A DNA stretch of 64,000 nt from Planococcus sp. CPCC 101016 (GTDB lineage: Bacteria > Bacillota > Bacilli > Bacillales_A > Planococcaceae). The translations under genes were made by a program, and so were the position numbers. Where the stretch lies: positions 330,167-394,166 of the forward strand of contig NZ_VOHB01000004.1 in NCBI RefSeq assembly GCF_007859295.1, in the 5' to 3' direction. The notes beneath the pieces are model-generated. The model was not told the DNA's origin and made no database searches. It saw nothing but the letters and a program-made list of their open reading frames with translations. Below are positions 15,306-25,159 of the stretch, in pieces (the first letter of the stretch is position 1; each line of letters begins with the position of its first letter).

Positions 15306-16419
15306 GATTTTCTTCCCCCAATATAAAATCTGCCACTAATTCAGGAGTAACTGCCAATATATCGTTTGGTACATTTTGTCCGTTGGCAATATGGCGAACA
15401 GGAATACCATAATGATGGATCAGGTTTAGGATCGCACCAGAAGAACTCGTTTCGTCCTTCTTTGTCAGAAGCAGTTCATCCATAGCGATTGATTGGAAAT
15501 TATCAATAATCTTTTTCATGTCTTCATATTTCGCAGTCAAGCTTAACACCAGATTGATTTGCACTTTATGATTGTCCGGCAATAACCGTTCGAGTTCATC
15601 AATATAGTGTTTCTGCTGATAATTGCGTCCAGCTGTATCCATCAAAATGATGTCACAGCCCGCAAAGTCGCTGATGGCTTTCTTTAAATCACCCGCCGAC
15701 TCGACCACTTTGACAGGGATATTCAAAATGCTGCCGTAAGTCTTCAATTGCTCGACAGCTGCAATCCGGTATGTATCGGCAGTGATCAATCCAACTTTTT
15801 TATCTTTTGTCAGCATATAATCTGCAGCGATTTTGGCAATGGAAGTTGTTTTCCCTACACCTGTCGGACCAATAAAACAAATGATTTCAGGATCTTGAAG
15901 AGTGGTTTGCGGCTGATGATGAGCAATCATTTCAACCAGTTCTTCACGAGCCAGCCGCTCTAAATACTCTGACGTATGGTTAGCTTCTCCTTCGATCCGG
16001 GCTATCAGCGTCGCCAGCAATTCCGTTTGGATATCCGCCGCCACTTCCTGAGTTGCCAGTCGTTGTTTTAACAACTGAAGCGCCTCCGGCAAAGCTTCTT
16101 CCGTCAATTGCTGGACCATAAACTGTTTAATGTTTTTCAATTCGTTGATCAGTTCAGCTGCCGATTCTGTCTCCGGTGTTATATTCACCAACGGCTTGGT
16201 TTTCCGCAATTCCATTTCCTTCGGTTCCGGCTGAACCTCCTGCTTCACTACCGGATCAACGGCAGCAGTAACTTCCAATTTATCTTTCTGGAAAAAGCCT
16301 AGAAAGCCGCCGGTTTTAATTTTTTTTGTGTTCAGGATCAAGGCATCTGCGCCCAGATCCCGTTTAATCATTGGAATCGCTTCAGTCATCGTGCCGACGA
16401 TATATGTTTTCAGCCTCAT
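15298..16419 (-). CDS. flhF: Flagellar biosynthesis GTPase FlhF (SRP family)
   Basis: A 373-residue SIMIBI GTPase. After a basic N-terminal B domain (to about residue 90, with the start MRLKTYIV) and a helical N domain comes the G domain. G1 GPTGVGKTTSIAKIA is near residue 189, G3 DTAGRNYQ near 266, and TKKDETSSSGAILNL near 326. It marks the site of flagellar assembly and recruits FliF. The ATG overlaps the flhA stop by four bases. Length and order flhA-flhF-flhG are as in Bacillus. Confidence 0.94.
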   Translation of the reverse strand: MRLKTYIVGTMTEAIPMIKRDLGADALILNTKKIKTGGFLGFFQKDKLEVTAAVDPVVKQEVQPEPKEMELRKTKPLVNITPETESAAELINELKNIKQFMVQQLTEEALPEALQLLKQRLATQEVAADIQTELLATLIARIEGEANHTSEYLERLAREELVEMIAHHQPQTTLQDPEIICFIGPTGVGKTTSIAKIAADYMLTKDKKVGLITADTYRIAAVEQLKTYGSILNIPVKVVESAGDLKKAISDFAGCDIILMDTAGRNYQQKHYIDELERLLPDNHKVQINLVLSLTAKYEDMKKIIDNFQSIAMDELLLTKKDETSSSGAILNLIHHYGIPVRHIANGQNVPNDILAVTPELVADFILGEENHA

Positions 16420-18455
16420 GAGATGTTAACCACTCCAACACTTTGAATTTCGATCTCTGGTTCCAATTCGTTATAGGACAGCACCGGCAGGTCAGGTGCA
16501 AAACGTTCCACAAACTGCCTCATATAAATTCGGATAGCAGGAGACGTCAGCAGAATCGGCTGTACACCGGTTTGCTGAAGCTGCCCAGCCTGTTCGGTTA
16601 TCTTCTGGAAAATCGCCTGGGATGATTCTGGATCGATGGACAAGTAATTGCCCTGTTCTGTCCGGTGTACGGAATCGGCGAACTTCTTCTCTAAGCTCGC
16701 TCCCGCTGTAATAACTTGCAAAGGTTCTTTCTGAGTAGCATATTGCAACGTGATTTGCCTTGATAGGGCCTGACGGACGTATTCTGTCAGCAAATCCGTA
16801 TCTTTGGTCTGTGAAGAATAATCAGCCAATGTTTCCAAAATAACGAGTAAATTACGGATCGATACTTTCTCTTTCAACAACTTCATCAGCACTTTCTGCA
16901 CTTCACCGATGGTCATCAGCTGCGGCACCAATTCCTCCACCACTGCAGGTGAGGTTTCCCGTACGTTTTCAATCAACGATTTGACTTCCTGCCTGCCAAT
17001 CAATTCATGGGCATGGCGCTTGATGACTTCCGTCAAATGAGTAGAGACGACAGATGGAGGATCCACAATGGCGTAGCCCGCCATTTCCGCTTCTTCTTTC
17101 ATGTCTTCATCGACCCAAAGCGCTGGCATACCGAAAGCAGGTTCAATCGTTTCGATGCCTTCCACCGCTTCGTCCTCAATTCCTGGGCTCATGGCCAAAT
17201 AATGGTCGAGCATAATTTCGCCTGACGCTACCCGGTTGCCTTTAATCTTGATGACGTATTCATTGGGCTGCAGTTGAATGTTGTCGCGAATCCGGATAAC
17301 TGGGACGACAATGCCGAGTTCCATTGCACACTGCCGGCGAATCATGATGACGCGGTCCAGCAAATCGCCGCCTTGGTTTTTATCGGCAATTGGAATCAGG
17401 CCATACCCAAACTCAAATTCAATCGCATCAACATGCAATAAGTCGATGACGCTTTCCGGGCTTTTCATCCCTTCCAGCTCTTTCTCGTCCTTGCCTACTT
17501 CCACTTCCTGCTTTTCCTCAGACTTCAAGGTTTTCTGCATTTGGAAAGCCCCATAAGCGATGACGCCTGCAATCGGTACGACCAGCATCGGGCTGATTGG
17601 TGTAAAGACTGCAAACATTACCAATGTAGCTGCGACAATATATAGCATTTTCGGATAAGCGAACAACTGTCTCGTGATATCCGATCCTAAATTGCCATCC
17701 GATACCGCACGTGTCACGACGATACCCATAGCAGTGGAGATCAACAGAGCTGGAATCTGGGAAACCAAGCCATCTCCAATCGACAGCAAGGCAAACAGCT
17801 GGGCTGCTTCTCCAAACGGTAATTGGTGGACCATAACACCGATCAGCAAACCGCCAATAATATTGATGATTGTGATAATGATACCGGCTATGGCGTCCCC
17901 TTTAACGAATTTGCTGGCACCATCCATAGCTCCGTAGAAATCCGCTTCCGAGCTGACTTTCTCGCGGCGGCTCTTGGCTTCCTGATCAGAAATCATTCCG
18001 GCGCCAAGATCGGCGTCAATGCTCATTTGCTTACCAGGCATCGAATCGAGCGTAAACCGTGCAGCGACTTCTGCTACTCGTTCCGAACCTTTTGTGATAA
18101 CCAAGAACTGAATGATGACGAGGATTAAGAACACCAAAATCCCGATAATGGCACTTCCTCCGACCACAAACGAACCGAATGTCTCAATAACCTGTCCGCC
18201 GGTTTGGTTGGTCAAGATCGAGCGTGTGGTCGAAACGTTCAAGCCCAGACGGAATAAAGTAGTCAGTAATAATAAAGTAGGAAAAATAGAAAATTGCAAT
18301 GGTTCTTTTGTGTTCATCGCCACTAACAAGATGGTTAATGCGAGGCTGATATTGATCATGATCAATACATCTAATAAGAGCGGCGGAAGAGGGATGACCA
18401 TCATAACAACAATCATTATGACGGCTACCATGATGGCATAATCTCTAAATTTCAC
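16416..18455 (-). CDS. flhA: Flagellar export gate protein FlhA
   Basis: A 679-residue core component of the flagellar type III export gate. The N-terminal half has eight predicted membrane helices and the FHIPEP-type cytoplasmic loop region (residues about 140-165, RFTLDSMPGKQMSIDADL). The C-terminal half (from about 330) is the cytoplasmic domain that docks substrate-chaperone complexes. The start is GTG with a strong GGAGG. It lies between flhB and flhF with short spacing. The full family length is present and no lesion is seen. Confidence 0.96.
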   Translation of the reverse strand: MKFRDYAIMVAVIMIVVMMVIPLPPLLLDVLIMINISLALTILLVAMNTKEPLQFSIFPTLLLLTTLFRLGLNVSTTRSILTNQTGGQVIETFGSFVVGGSAIIGILVFLILVIIQFLVITKGSERVAEVAARFTLDSMPGKQMSIDADLGAGMISDQEAKSRREKVSSEADFYGAMDGASKFVKGDAIAGIIITIINIIGGLLIGVMVHQLPFGEAAQLFALLSIGDGLVSQIPALLISTAMGIVVTRAVSDGNLGSDITRQLFAYPKMLYIVAATLVMFAVFTPISPMLVVPIAGVIAYGAFQMQKTLKSEEKQEVEVGKDEKELEGMKSPESVIDLLHVDAIEFEFGYGLIPIADKNQGGDLLDRVIMIRRQCAMELGIVVPVIRIRDNIQLQPNEYVIKIKGNRVASGEIMLDHYLAMSPGIEDEAVEGIETIEPAFGMPALWVDEDMKEEAEMAGYAIVDPPSVVSTHLTEVIKRHAHELIGRQEVKSLIENVRETSPAVVEELVPQLMTIGEVQKVLMKLLKEKVSIRNLLVILETLADYSSQTKDTDLLTEYVRQALSRQITLQYATQKEPLQVITAGASLEKKFADSVHRTEQGNYLSIDPESSQAIFQKITEQAGQLQQTGVQPILLTSPAIRIYMRQFVERFAPDLPVLSYNELEPEIEIQSVGVVNIS

Positions 18456-18477
18456 GCGGTTCCCTCCTCTTTCCAGT

Positions 18478-19563
18478 TCATCGGATTTTTCCTTTTAGTC
18501 GGTAAATATATGCTAATACCTCTGCCACGGCCAGAAACAGATCTTCCGGCACGGTATCCCCAATTTCAACTTGGGCATACAATGCACGTGCGAGAGGCTT
18601 ATTTTCCATCGTCACAATTCCAAGTTCTTTTGCTTTTTCTTTGATCTTTAAAGCCAAGTGATCTTTGCCCATCGCGATAATGACCGGAGCTGCCATCGTT
18701 TCGGCATCGTATTTGATGGCGATTGCATAATGCGTCGGATTGGTGATCAGCACATCCGCGCCCGGCAGATCCTGAATCATCCGATTCATGCTCATTTGCC
18801 GTTGCTTGTCTTTTATTTTTGATTTGATCAGCGGATCGCCTTCCGCTTTTTTGTATTCATCTTTGATGTCCTGCTTGGACATCCGTATGCCTTTTTCAAA
18901 CTCATATTTCTGGTAGATATAATCCAGAATGGATAGACACAACAAGATGATGCCTGCCACGAGCCCCATCTGAACCACTAAAGAACCGATGAAAGATAAA
19001 GAATAACTGATGCTTTTTTGAGATAGGGAAAACAGTTCTTCCTTGCCAAGCCACAACACACCGAAAGCAGCGCCTCCGATAATGGCAATCTTCAGCAAGG
19101 ATTTCCCCAATTCGACCAAGGCGCGAACCGAGAAGATCCGTTTCGCTCCTTTGACCGGATCCAGCCTTTCCAGCTTGGCCATAATGGGATCGGTTGAAAA
19201 GATGGCGCCTACTTGAATGAAGTTGCCGAGAAAGCCGAAAATTACACCAATCAGCATGATGGGCAACATCAGCAAAAATGCATTCATGGCCATCTGCTCA
19301 AATAAGGTCCGGATTGTCGCGGGCGTTATTTCCCAGGAAATATATTGCGTAAAATGGATGCGGTAAATAGCCAAGATCCGGTCGAGCATCCAGCCGCCAA
19401 GTGAATTCAGCAACATGATTCCGCCAAGGATGATCATGGCTGCTGCAACTTCGGGGCTTTTGGCTACTTGGCCTTTCCGCTTGGATTCCTGGCGTTTTTG
19501 CGGCGTCGCTTTTTCAGTTTTTTCACCGGCAAAAAACTGCAGGTCCAGGGGATACCTTTTCAC
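18478..19563 (-). CDS. flhB: Flagellar export switch protein FlhB
   Basis: A 361-residue export-gate subunit with four membrane helices and a cytoplasmic domain carrying the autocleavage site NPTH (in DVLITNPTHYAIAIKYD, near residue 267). Cleavage between Asn and Pro switches export from rod/hook to filament substrates when FliK signals hook completion. The N-terminus DLQFFAGEKTEKATPQKRQESKRKG is typical. GTG start with GGAGG; four bases after the fliR stop. Confidence 0.96.
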   Translation of the reverse strand: MKRYPLDLQFFAGEKTEKATPQKRQESKRKGQVAKSPEVAAAMIILGGIMLLNSLGGWMLDRILAIYRIHFTQYISWEITPATIRTLFEQMAMNAFLLMLPIMLIGVIFGFLGNFIQVGAIFSTDPIMAKLERLDPVKGAKRIFSVRALVELGKSLLKIAIIGGAAFGVLWLGKEELFSLSQKSISYSLSFIGSLVVQMGLVAGIILLCLSILDYIYQKYEFEKGIRMSKQDIKDEYKKAEGDPLIKSKIKDKQRQMSMNRMIQDLPGADVLITNPTHYAIAIKYDAETMAAPVIIAMGKDHLALKIKEKAKELGIVTMENKPLARALYAQVEIGDTVPEDLFLAVAEVLAYIYRLKGKIR

Positions 19564-19566
19564 TAC

Positions 19567-20346
19567 TTACGTTCCTCCTAATAAACTGATCAGCTGAGCC
19601 ATGCTCACTAAAATTTTCTCGAAGAGAATTTGTAAAATATAAAAGAATACAGGCAAGGTCAGAAAAACCATGATAAAACCGACAAAGATTTTCAGCGGCA
19701 GACCAACAGCGAAAATATTCAACTGCGGCACTGTTTTCGCCAAAATGCCGAGTGCGATATCCACTAGAAACAAGGCACCAACAATCGGCAGCGCGATTTG
19801 CAGCGCAATCAGAAACATATCCGTAAACAAGCCTGTCATGAACTGGGCAATGCCTTCCGCTTTCACTGTAATCGCCAGCCGTTCCACCGGAAACACACGT
19901 AAGCTCTGCATGACGCCGTCCAGCATCAAATGGTGGCCGTTGGCAGTCAACAGGAACAACAGCGCCATCATGTACTTGAAATGGCCCATAATCGGTACCT
20001 GTGCGCCCGTCTGTGGGTCTAGAACATTGGCCATTGAAAAACCCATCTGAAAATCGATGAAAGCCCCTGCAATTTGCACTGCATATAACAGCAGTGCTGC
20101 TGTAAAGCCAAGTGCCAATCCTGTTCCAAGTTCTTTCATGATTAATAAAAGGTAAGAAGAGTCAAGCGGGATAGTGTCCCCCATTGGCAAAGTCGAAACG
20201 GCAACATATGCCAGAAAAGCAGCGATGCCGATTTTAAATTGTGTTGGTACTCCCCGCATCGAGAAAATTGGAGCAATCAGAAAAAAACTAGTTAAGCGAA
20301 TAAGCATCAATAAAAAATAAGGCAGTATGTCAAAAATCGTTTCCAT
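19567..20346 (-). CDS. fliR: Flagellar export gate protein FliR
   Basis: A 259-residue membrane protein with about six hydrophobic helices. In the family, FliR joins FliP and FliQ in the helical export pore. The motif QMGFSMANVLDPQTGAQVPI, strongly conserved in FliR, is at residues about 100-119. It lies six bases downstream of fliQ and directly before flhB, the standard Bacillus order. Confidence 0.95.
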   Translation of the reverse strand: METIFDILPYFLLMLIRLTSFFLIAPIFSMRGVPTQFKIGIAAFLAYVAVSTLPMGDTIPLDSSYLLLIMKELGTGLALGFTAALLLYAVQIAGAFIDFQMGFSMANVLDPQTGAQVPIMGHFKYMMALLFLLTANGHHLMLDGVMQSLRVFPVERLAITVKAEGIAQFMTGLFTDMFLIALQIALPIVGALFLVDIALGILAKTVPQLNIFAVGLPLKIFVGFIMVFLTLPVFFYILQILFEKILVSMAQLISLLGGT

Positions 20347-20352
20347 CGCCGC

Positions 20353-20622
20353 TTACCCGATGATTCTTGGCAGCTGCTGAAACAAGTTTCGAGTGTAATC
20401 CAGAAGCAAAGTGAGCATCCATGGCCCAAAGACTACCAGTGAAATGAAGACCGCCAGTATTTTCGGAATGAACGCCAGCGTCTGTTCCTGGATTTGCGTC
20501 ATCGCTTGGAAGACACTAACCAATAATCCAACAGCCAGTGCAATCAGCAGCATGGGAGCGGATATAAGGATAATTGTAAAAATCGATTGTTCAGCTAGTT
20601 TGATCACCATATCTGGAGTCAT
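20353..20622 (-). CDS. fliQ: Flagellar export gate protein FliQ
   Basis: An 89-residue two-helix membrane protein; the conserved segment PMLLIALAVGLLVSVFQAMTQIQE spans the first helix end and turn. The open frame extends ten codons upstream, but the ATG at 20622 follows GAAGGGAAG and gives exactly the usual family length. Several copies form the outer helical layer of the export pore around FliP and FliR. Confidence 0.95.
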   Translation of the reverse strand: MTPDMVIKLAEQSIFTIILISAPMLLIALAVGLLVSVFQAMTQIQEQTLAFIPKILAVFISLVVFGPWMLTLLLDYTRNLFQQLPRIIG

Positions 20623-20638
20623 CGTTTTCTTCCCTTCG

Positions 20639-21328
20639 TCAAAAGCTGACAAGCAGCGATTCGATTATTAAATACCAGCCATCCACTAGGACGAACAGCA
20701 AAATCTTAAATGGCAATGAAATCATGACCGGCGGCAGCATCATCATTCCCATCGCCATCAGCGTACTGGCGACAACCATATCAATGATCAAAAAAGGAAT
20801 AAAAATGACAAAGCCAATCTGGAAAGCTGTTTTCAGCTCACTGATGGCAAACGCGGGTATCAATGAAGTCAACGGAATCTCTTCAATGCTGTCGGGCTTT
20901 TCTAATTCTGCATATTTGAAGAACAAAGCCAAATCTTTTTCCCGTGTGTTTTGAGCCATGAATTCCTTCAACGGGATGATGGCAGTATCGAGTGCTTCTT
21001 GCTGCTCCATGTCCCCATCCAAGTAAGGCTGAAGGGCAGTTTCATTCATCTCCATCGCGATCGGCGACATGATGAAAAACGTTAAGAACAGGGCCAAACC
21101 GACCAATACTTGGTTCGGCGGCATTGATTGGGTTCCGAGCCCAGTTCGAACAAAAGACAAAACAATGATGATCCGTGTAAAACTGGTCATCATAATTAGA
21201 ATCCCCGGTGCCAGCGACAAAATAGTCAACAAGAAAAACAATTGAAGCGTCGTTGAAACATCTTCAGGTGATTCTACGCCAAAATCGATGCCCGGAATAT
21301 TAATGGATGATAATATTTCCGGAATCAT
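20639..21328 (-). CDS. fliP: Flagellar export gate protein FliP
   Basis: A 229-residue export-gate protein. Family signatures are the TSFTRIIIVLSFVRTGLGTQSMPPNQVLVGLALFLTFFIM region (residues about 48-90) and PAFAISELKTAFQIGFVIFIPFLIID near 160, with four membrane helices. No long cleavable signal peptide is obvious, as is common in Firmicutes FliP. The ATG overlaps the fliO stop (ATGA). Confidence 0.95.
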   Translation of the reverse strand: MIPEILSSINIPGIDFGVESPEDVSTTLQLFFLLTILSLAPGILIMMTSFTRIIIVLSFVRTGLGTQSMPPNQVLVGLALFLTFFIMSPIAMEMNETALQPYLDGDMEQQEALDTAIIPLKEFMAQNTREKDLALFFKYAELEKPDSIEEIPLTSLIPAFAISELKTAFQIGFVIFIPFLIIDMVVASTLMAMGMMMLPPVMISLPFKILLFVLVDGWYLIIESLLVSF

Positions 21329-21999
21329 AGCGGACGTCCTTCCTTATCTTGTCTTTTTTGTTCAAGATCTTGCTGCAATGCTTCTTGTTTAGCTTGCTGT
21401 TTGTTCAGGCTTTGCTTAAACAACTGATCAAAGCCCTTCTTTTGCGGTTTTTTTGAAATATGACCAATTTTCTTTTTCGTAAAGTCGATTAGATTTTTCG
21501 ACATTGCAGGCTGCTGTTGTTCAAAGTCTTTTTCAATGCCGCTGATTTCTGCAGCATCCGAGAATTCCTTGATCAAAGTTACTTCATCCCCGACACCAAT
21601 CAAATACATCTGGCCGCCAACTTTCACTAATTGCAGCGACTTATTGTTGCCGAGCGGCGTACCGCCCATCAATTTGACTGCCTGATTGGGCTGGAAGTTT
21701 TTCTGGCGAGCTGCAAGAAACTTGATCAACCCATAAATCATCGCAACAATCAGAAGTGTGTAAAGCACCAATTGCACGATGATGCCGGCAAGGCTTTTTT
21801 CCTCTACCGTTGCCACATCGATACTTTCCTCCGGTATTTCTCCTGTAGGCTCTTCATTGTTCAGCCATTCCACCACATTCGGACTGGCCTGTACAGAGGG
21901 TGCCGACAATAGTGCACTGAAAAACAGAGCCGCCAGGATTAGGGGAATGGTTAAGAAATATGATTTGTTCAATCTTGGTAGACTCCTTCTATCAGGCAT
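21325..21999 (-). CDS. fliO: Flagellar protein FliO (FliZ of Bacillus)
   Basis: A 224-residue single-pass membrane protein that helps assemble the FliP ring. It has an N-terminal signal-like helix (residues about 16-35), a short extracytoplasmic acidic segment, a membrane helix at about 70-90 (IIVQLVLYTLLIVAMIYGLI) and a basic cytoplasmic tail with GNNKSLQLVKVGGQMYLIGVGDEVTLI. It starts at a TAATG overlap with fliY. In B. subtilis cheY lies between fliY and this gene; here there is no room for it. Confidence 0.88.
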   Translation of the reverse strand: MPDRRSLPRLNKSYFLTIPLILAALFFSALLSAPSVQASPNVVEWLNNEEPTGEIPEESIDVATVEEKSLAGIIVQLVLYTLLIVAMIYGLIKFLAARQKNFQPNQAVKLMGGTPLGNNKSLQLVKVGGQMYLIGVGDEVTLIKEFSDAAEISGIEKDFEQQQPAMSKNLIDFTKKKIGHISKKPQKKGFDQLFKQSLNKQQAKQEALQQDLEQKRQDKEGRPL

Positions 22000-23090
22000 T
22001 AACGCAGTTTCGAGATGCGTTCGGCTGTACTTAGCACATCTGTTACGCGGACTCCAAAGTTCTCGTCAATGACGACCACTTCCCCGACAGCGATGAGCTT
22101 GTTATTGATCAGGATATCGACGGGTTCACCAGCCAATTTATCCAGTTCAATGATGGAACCTTGTGAGATTTCCAGTATTTCTTTGACCATGCGTTTTGTA
22201 CGCCCCAGTTCTACGGTTACTTGAAGCGGAATATCCAAGAGCATATTCAGGTTATTCGGTTCAGAATCAGTAGACTCCGGTTCATCAAAACTGGAAAATT
22301 GGACATTCTGGATTTGAGGTGATGCGGCTTGATCCGTCACGTGGCTTTTTTGTGTTATTGATTCTGATTCTGTTGAGTTTTTATCTGTTTGATAGGGCAT
22401 TATTTGAGTCTCCTCTGCTGCTTCTTCCTCTTCCTCTTCAAAGGAATCTGCCAAAATTCCAACCATCTGTTTTGCTAATCGAATCGGGATACATAAATGA
22501 AGGTTCAATTTATGGAGGTTGCTAATCTTAATTTCAAAGGCGGCTTCTACAAACCACTCTTCATTCGTAAAATTTCCCACTCGAAAATCTTCATGACGTT
22601 CAACTGTATCCATTCCCGATAACGAATGAACAATTTCACATTCCAGCACTTTTGATAAGGAACTTGAAACTGAGTTAAACATTTCTTGGATAAAGTCTTG
22701 TATAACTTGAAACTGTTTATCTGCATCTTCATTACTGCTCGAATCGACTAATTCTGCTGCAGCTGAAACTTCTTCTTTATTGATTGAAAGAATCTGTATG
22801 CCTTTGATTCCTCCTGCATATTCACCCAGGACAATAAAAAATGGAGCCACTGTATCGGATAATAAATGATCCCTTTCGATCACAGACAGTATAGGAGCCG
22901 AAACGGTTACTCCTTCCCCAAAAATAGGAGATAAGACAGTAGCAGAGCCGCCAAGTGATACGGTTAATAACTCTGTTAAAACTTCAGTTTCCGATTTAGA
23001 CAATGAACTTTGGTTTTTCAATTTCGTACTTTTAGTTTGTTGACCTAACAATCCCTTAACTTCATCTGGAGATAATTTATCAGTTGTCAT
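21999..23090 (-). CDS. fliY: Flagellar switch protein FliY (CheC-FliN fusion)
   Basis: A 363-residue switch-complex protein. The C-terminal 85 residues form the FliN/SpoA domain ([23 protein letters not shown]...[18 protein letters not shown]). The middle is CheC-like. Of the two E-x-x-N phosphatase motifs of CheC/FliY, the first appears as ELLT (Asn lost) while the second, EMFN, is kept. An acidic low-complexity linker joins the two parts. The ATG at 23090 overlaps fliM and has AAGGAGA before it. The partial loss of the CheY-P phosphatase signature fits with the absence of cheY next door. Confidence 0.92.
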   Translation of the reverse strand: MTTDKLSPDEVKGLLGQQTKSTKLKNQSSLSKSETEVLTELLTVSLGGSATVLSPIFGEGVTVSAPILSVIERDHLLSDTVAPFFIVLGEYAGGIKGIQILSINKEEVSAAAELVDSSSNEDADKQFQVIQDFIQEMFNSVSSSLSKVLECEIVHSLSGMDTVERHEDFRVGNFTNEEWFVEAAFEIKISNLHKLNLHLCIPIRLAKQMVGILADSFEEEEEEAAEETQIMPYQTDKNSTESESITQKSHVTDQAASPQIQNVQFSSFDEPESTDSEPNNLNMLLDIPLQVTVELGRTKRMVKEILEISQGSIIELDKLAGEPVDILINNKLIAVGEVVVIDENFGVRVTDVLSTAERISKLR

Positions 23091-24063
23091 CGAATACGTC
23101 TCCTTCTGCAAACACGTCTGTTACTTGAATGGCTAATCGGCCTTTAGAAACCCCAGGCTGCGCAAAAAACTTTTGTTTTCCATCGACGAGAACTGTAACC
23201 GAAGAATCATAGGATTCGTTTAATCGAATGACATCGCCTTCTTTTAGTTTCAAGAAGTCCCCGATATCGATTTTTGATCTGCCTAAAATAGCTTTAATCT
23301 CTAATTTGGTACTTTGCAATTTTTTCTCTAAGGCTTCCAGTTCATGATTCTCAATTTCTTTTTTCTGATTAGCTAGCCAATGGCGGGCAGATAATTTAGG
23401 CAATACTTGCTCCAGCACCACGTGGGGGAGGCAAATATTAATAATGCCTTCTACATCTCCAATTTTTGTCTGCAAAGAAACGAGAATCACTGTTTCGTTT
23501 GGAGGAGAGATTGTTAAAAATTGTGGATTTATTTCTATTTCTTTTAATTCAGGAGACAATTCAATGACTGAGGCCCAAACTTCCTGAAAGTTTTCTAACG
23601 CTTTTATAAACACTCTTTCAATAATACTTACTTCAATTTCCGTCAAATCACTGCTCTTCAGCAGCACTTTGCCTTGGCCTCCAAGCAGCCGGTCGAACAT
23701 CACATTTGCGACATTTGGAGAAAATTCCATAGCCATACTGCCTTGAAGTGGCGCAGCTTCAAACACACCTAAAATTGATTTTTGCTGCACATTCTGAATA
23801 AATTCCTCATATGAAATCTGTTCAACCGCTGAAACGGAAATTTGTACAAATGCCCGCAATTGAATCGAAAAATAAGAAGTTAATAAACGTGCAAAGTTTT
23901 CATGAATACGAGTCAAGGTACGTGTTTGATCCTGTGAAAAACGTAAGGCTTTTTTGAAGTCATAAGTTCGAACATTTCGGTCTTTTGTTTTTGGAGCTAG
24001 TTTCTCTGTGTCTAACGTCGAAAGCAGCTTCTCGATATTTTTATCGGATAAACCCTCTGTCAC
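23080..24063 (-). CDS. fliM: Flagellar motor switch protein FliM
   Basis: A 327-residue switch protein linking FliG to FliN/FliY. The core starts around residue 34 ([33 protein letters not shown]) and ends in a SpoA domain (about 250-325). The N-terminal peptide, which in chemotactic bacteria reads LSQxEIDALL and binds CheY-P, is here [11 protein letters not shown], clearly degraded. GTG start after GGAGAG. It sits between flbD and fliY; fliL, which precedes fliM in B. subtilis, is found instead after motB. Confidence 0.95.
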   Translation of the reverse strand: MTEGLSDKNIEKLLSTLDTEKLAPKTKDRNVRTYDFKKALRFSQDQTRTLTRIHENFARLLTSYFSIQLRAFVQISVSAVEQISYEEFIQNVQQKSILGVFEAAPLQGSMAMEFSPNVANVMFDRLLGGQGKVLLKSSDLTEIEVSIIERVFIKALENFQEVWASVIELSPELKEIEINPQFLTISPPNETVILVSLQTKIGDVEGIINICLPHVVLEQVLPKLSARHWLANQKKEIENHELEALEKKLQSTKLEIKAILGRSKIDIGDFLKLKEGDVIRLNESYDSSVTVLVDGKQKFFAQPGVSKGRLAIQVTDVFAEGDVFDDN

Positions 24064-24076
24064 AGCTTTTCTCTCC

Positions 24077-24292
24077 TCATTCCATCAAGTTTAGTTCTTG
24101 TAAACGAGGTAAAATGTTAATTTCTCGATAATAATCAGTCACTTTTCCAGTCACTTCGTCTATGGATTCCAAAACATGTACTTTTTTGCCCGAAGTCAAC
24201 GTTACTACGGTATCTGGAATTGCTTCCAATCTTTCAATGTATATAGCATTCAAAGTGATTGAGGATTGATTTAATCTAGTCAAATTAATCAT
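24077..24292 (-). CDS. flbD: Flagellar protein FlbD (SwrD)
   Basis: A 71-residue small protein of the FlbD family; the start MINLTRLNQSSITLNAIYIERLE and the segment PDTVVTLTSGKKVHV are characteristic. In B. subtilis the homologue SwrD increases flagellar torque and supports swarming. It lies in its standard place between flgE and fliM. Confidence 0.93.
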   Translation of the reverse strand: MINLTRLNQSSITLNAIYIERLEAIPDTVVTLTSGKKVHVLESIDEVTGKVTDYYREINILPRLQELNLME

Positions 24293-24340
24293 TTAGAATG
24301 TCAAGGTCAGGAAAACTCCTTTACCTTAACCGTCCCTCCT

Positions 24341-25117
24341 TTATCGTTTCAAGTTAATAACTTCTTGCAGAACTTCATCAGAAGTGGTGATTGTACGAGA
24401 ATTGGCTTGGAATCCACGCTGCGCAATAATCATTTCCGTAAACTCTTCGGTAAGATCCACATTTGACATTTCCAACATCCCTGAACTAATTTCAGTGTTT
24501 CCAGCAGTTGCTGTGCCTATAGCAAGAGCGCCACCTGCAGCTCCTGTCATTTCGTATAGAGATCCTCCAACTTTCCGGAGCCCTTCTGGATTTGGCGGAG
24601 TTGAAATACCAACAGAACCAATGGTAGTTTCTGCTCCATTCGCTTGCCTTCCAATTACTTCACCCGCGCGATTGATGCTGAAAGAATCGTAACCTGCTAC
24701 ATTAATGGCCTGTCCGTTACTATTTAAAACATTATATCCTTGAGCTGTAACCAGATTTCCAGCCTCAGTAACTGTAAAATTACCAGAACGAGTTAAGTAT
24801 TGTCCTCCAGCAGCTGCTTCTGGATCCTGAACTACAAAAAATCCGTCACCCATAATTGCCAAATCTGTGCCGACCCCTGTAGTCATGGCAGAACCTGCGT
24901 TATGATTTACATTGATTGAAGCTGAAGCTGACCCCAGACCTACTTGCATTGGATTAGCGCCGCTGTTCGACATGTTTTGGCTCAGCAAATCCTGAAAGTT
25001 GATTGTACTTTTCTTATAGCCGATCGTATTGACGTTAGAGATATTGTTCCCGATAACATCTAATTTTGTTTGGAAGTTCTTCATGCCTGATACACCTGAA
25101 TACATTGAACGTAACAT
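24341..25117 (-). CDS. flgE: Flagellar hook protein FlgE
   Basis: A 258-residue rod/hook-family protein with the N-terminal SGVSGMKNFQTKLDVIGNNISNVNTIGYKKS and the C-terminal SNVDLTEEFTEMIIAQRGFQANSRTITTSDEVLQEVINL helices that form the D0 coiled core. The short form without large D2/D3 domains matches the 264-residue B. subtilis hook protein. Its place after the hook-cap gene flgD supports hook rather than rod. Confidence 0.9.
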   Translation of the reverse strand: MLRSMYSGVSGMKNFQTKLDVIGNNISNVNTIGYKKSTINFQDLLSQNMSNSGANPMQVGLGSASASINVNHNAGSAMTTGVGTDLAIMGDGFFVVQDPEAAAGGQYLTRSGNFTVTEAGNLVTAQGYNVLNSNGQAINVAGYDSFSINRAGEVIGRQANGAETTIGSVGISTPPNPEGLRKVGGSLYEMTGAAGGALAIGTATAGNTEISSGMLEMSNVDLTEEFTEMIIAQRGFQANSRTITTSDEVLQEVINLKR

Positions 25118-25159
25118 TTAATTTTCCCCTTTCAAGAATCCTCTTTTGACCACTCGGGG

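Noticed and set aside
16443..18441. Several plus-strand open frames opposite flhA
   Set aside because: They are shadows of the well-supported flhA frame and have no ribosome binding sites or recognisable motifs.
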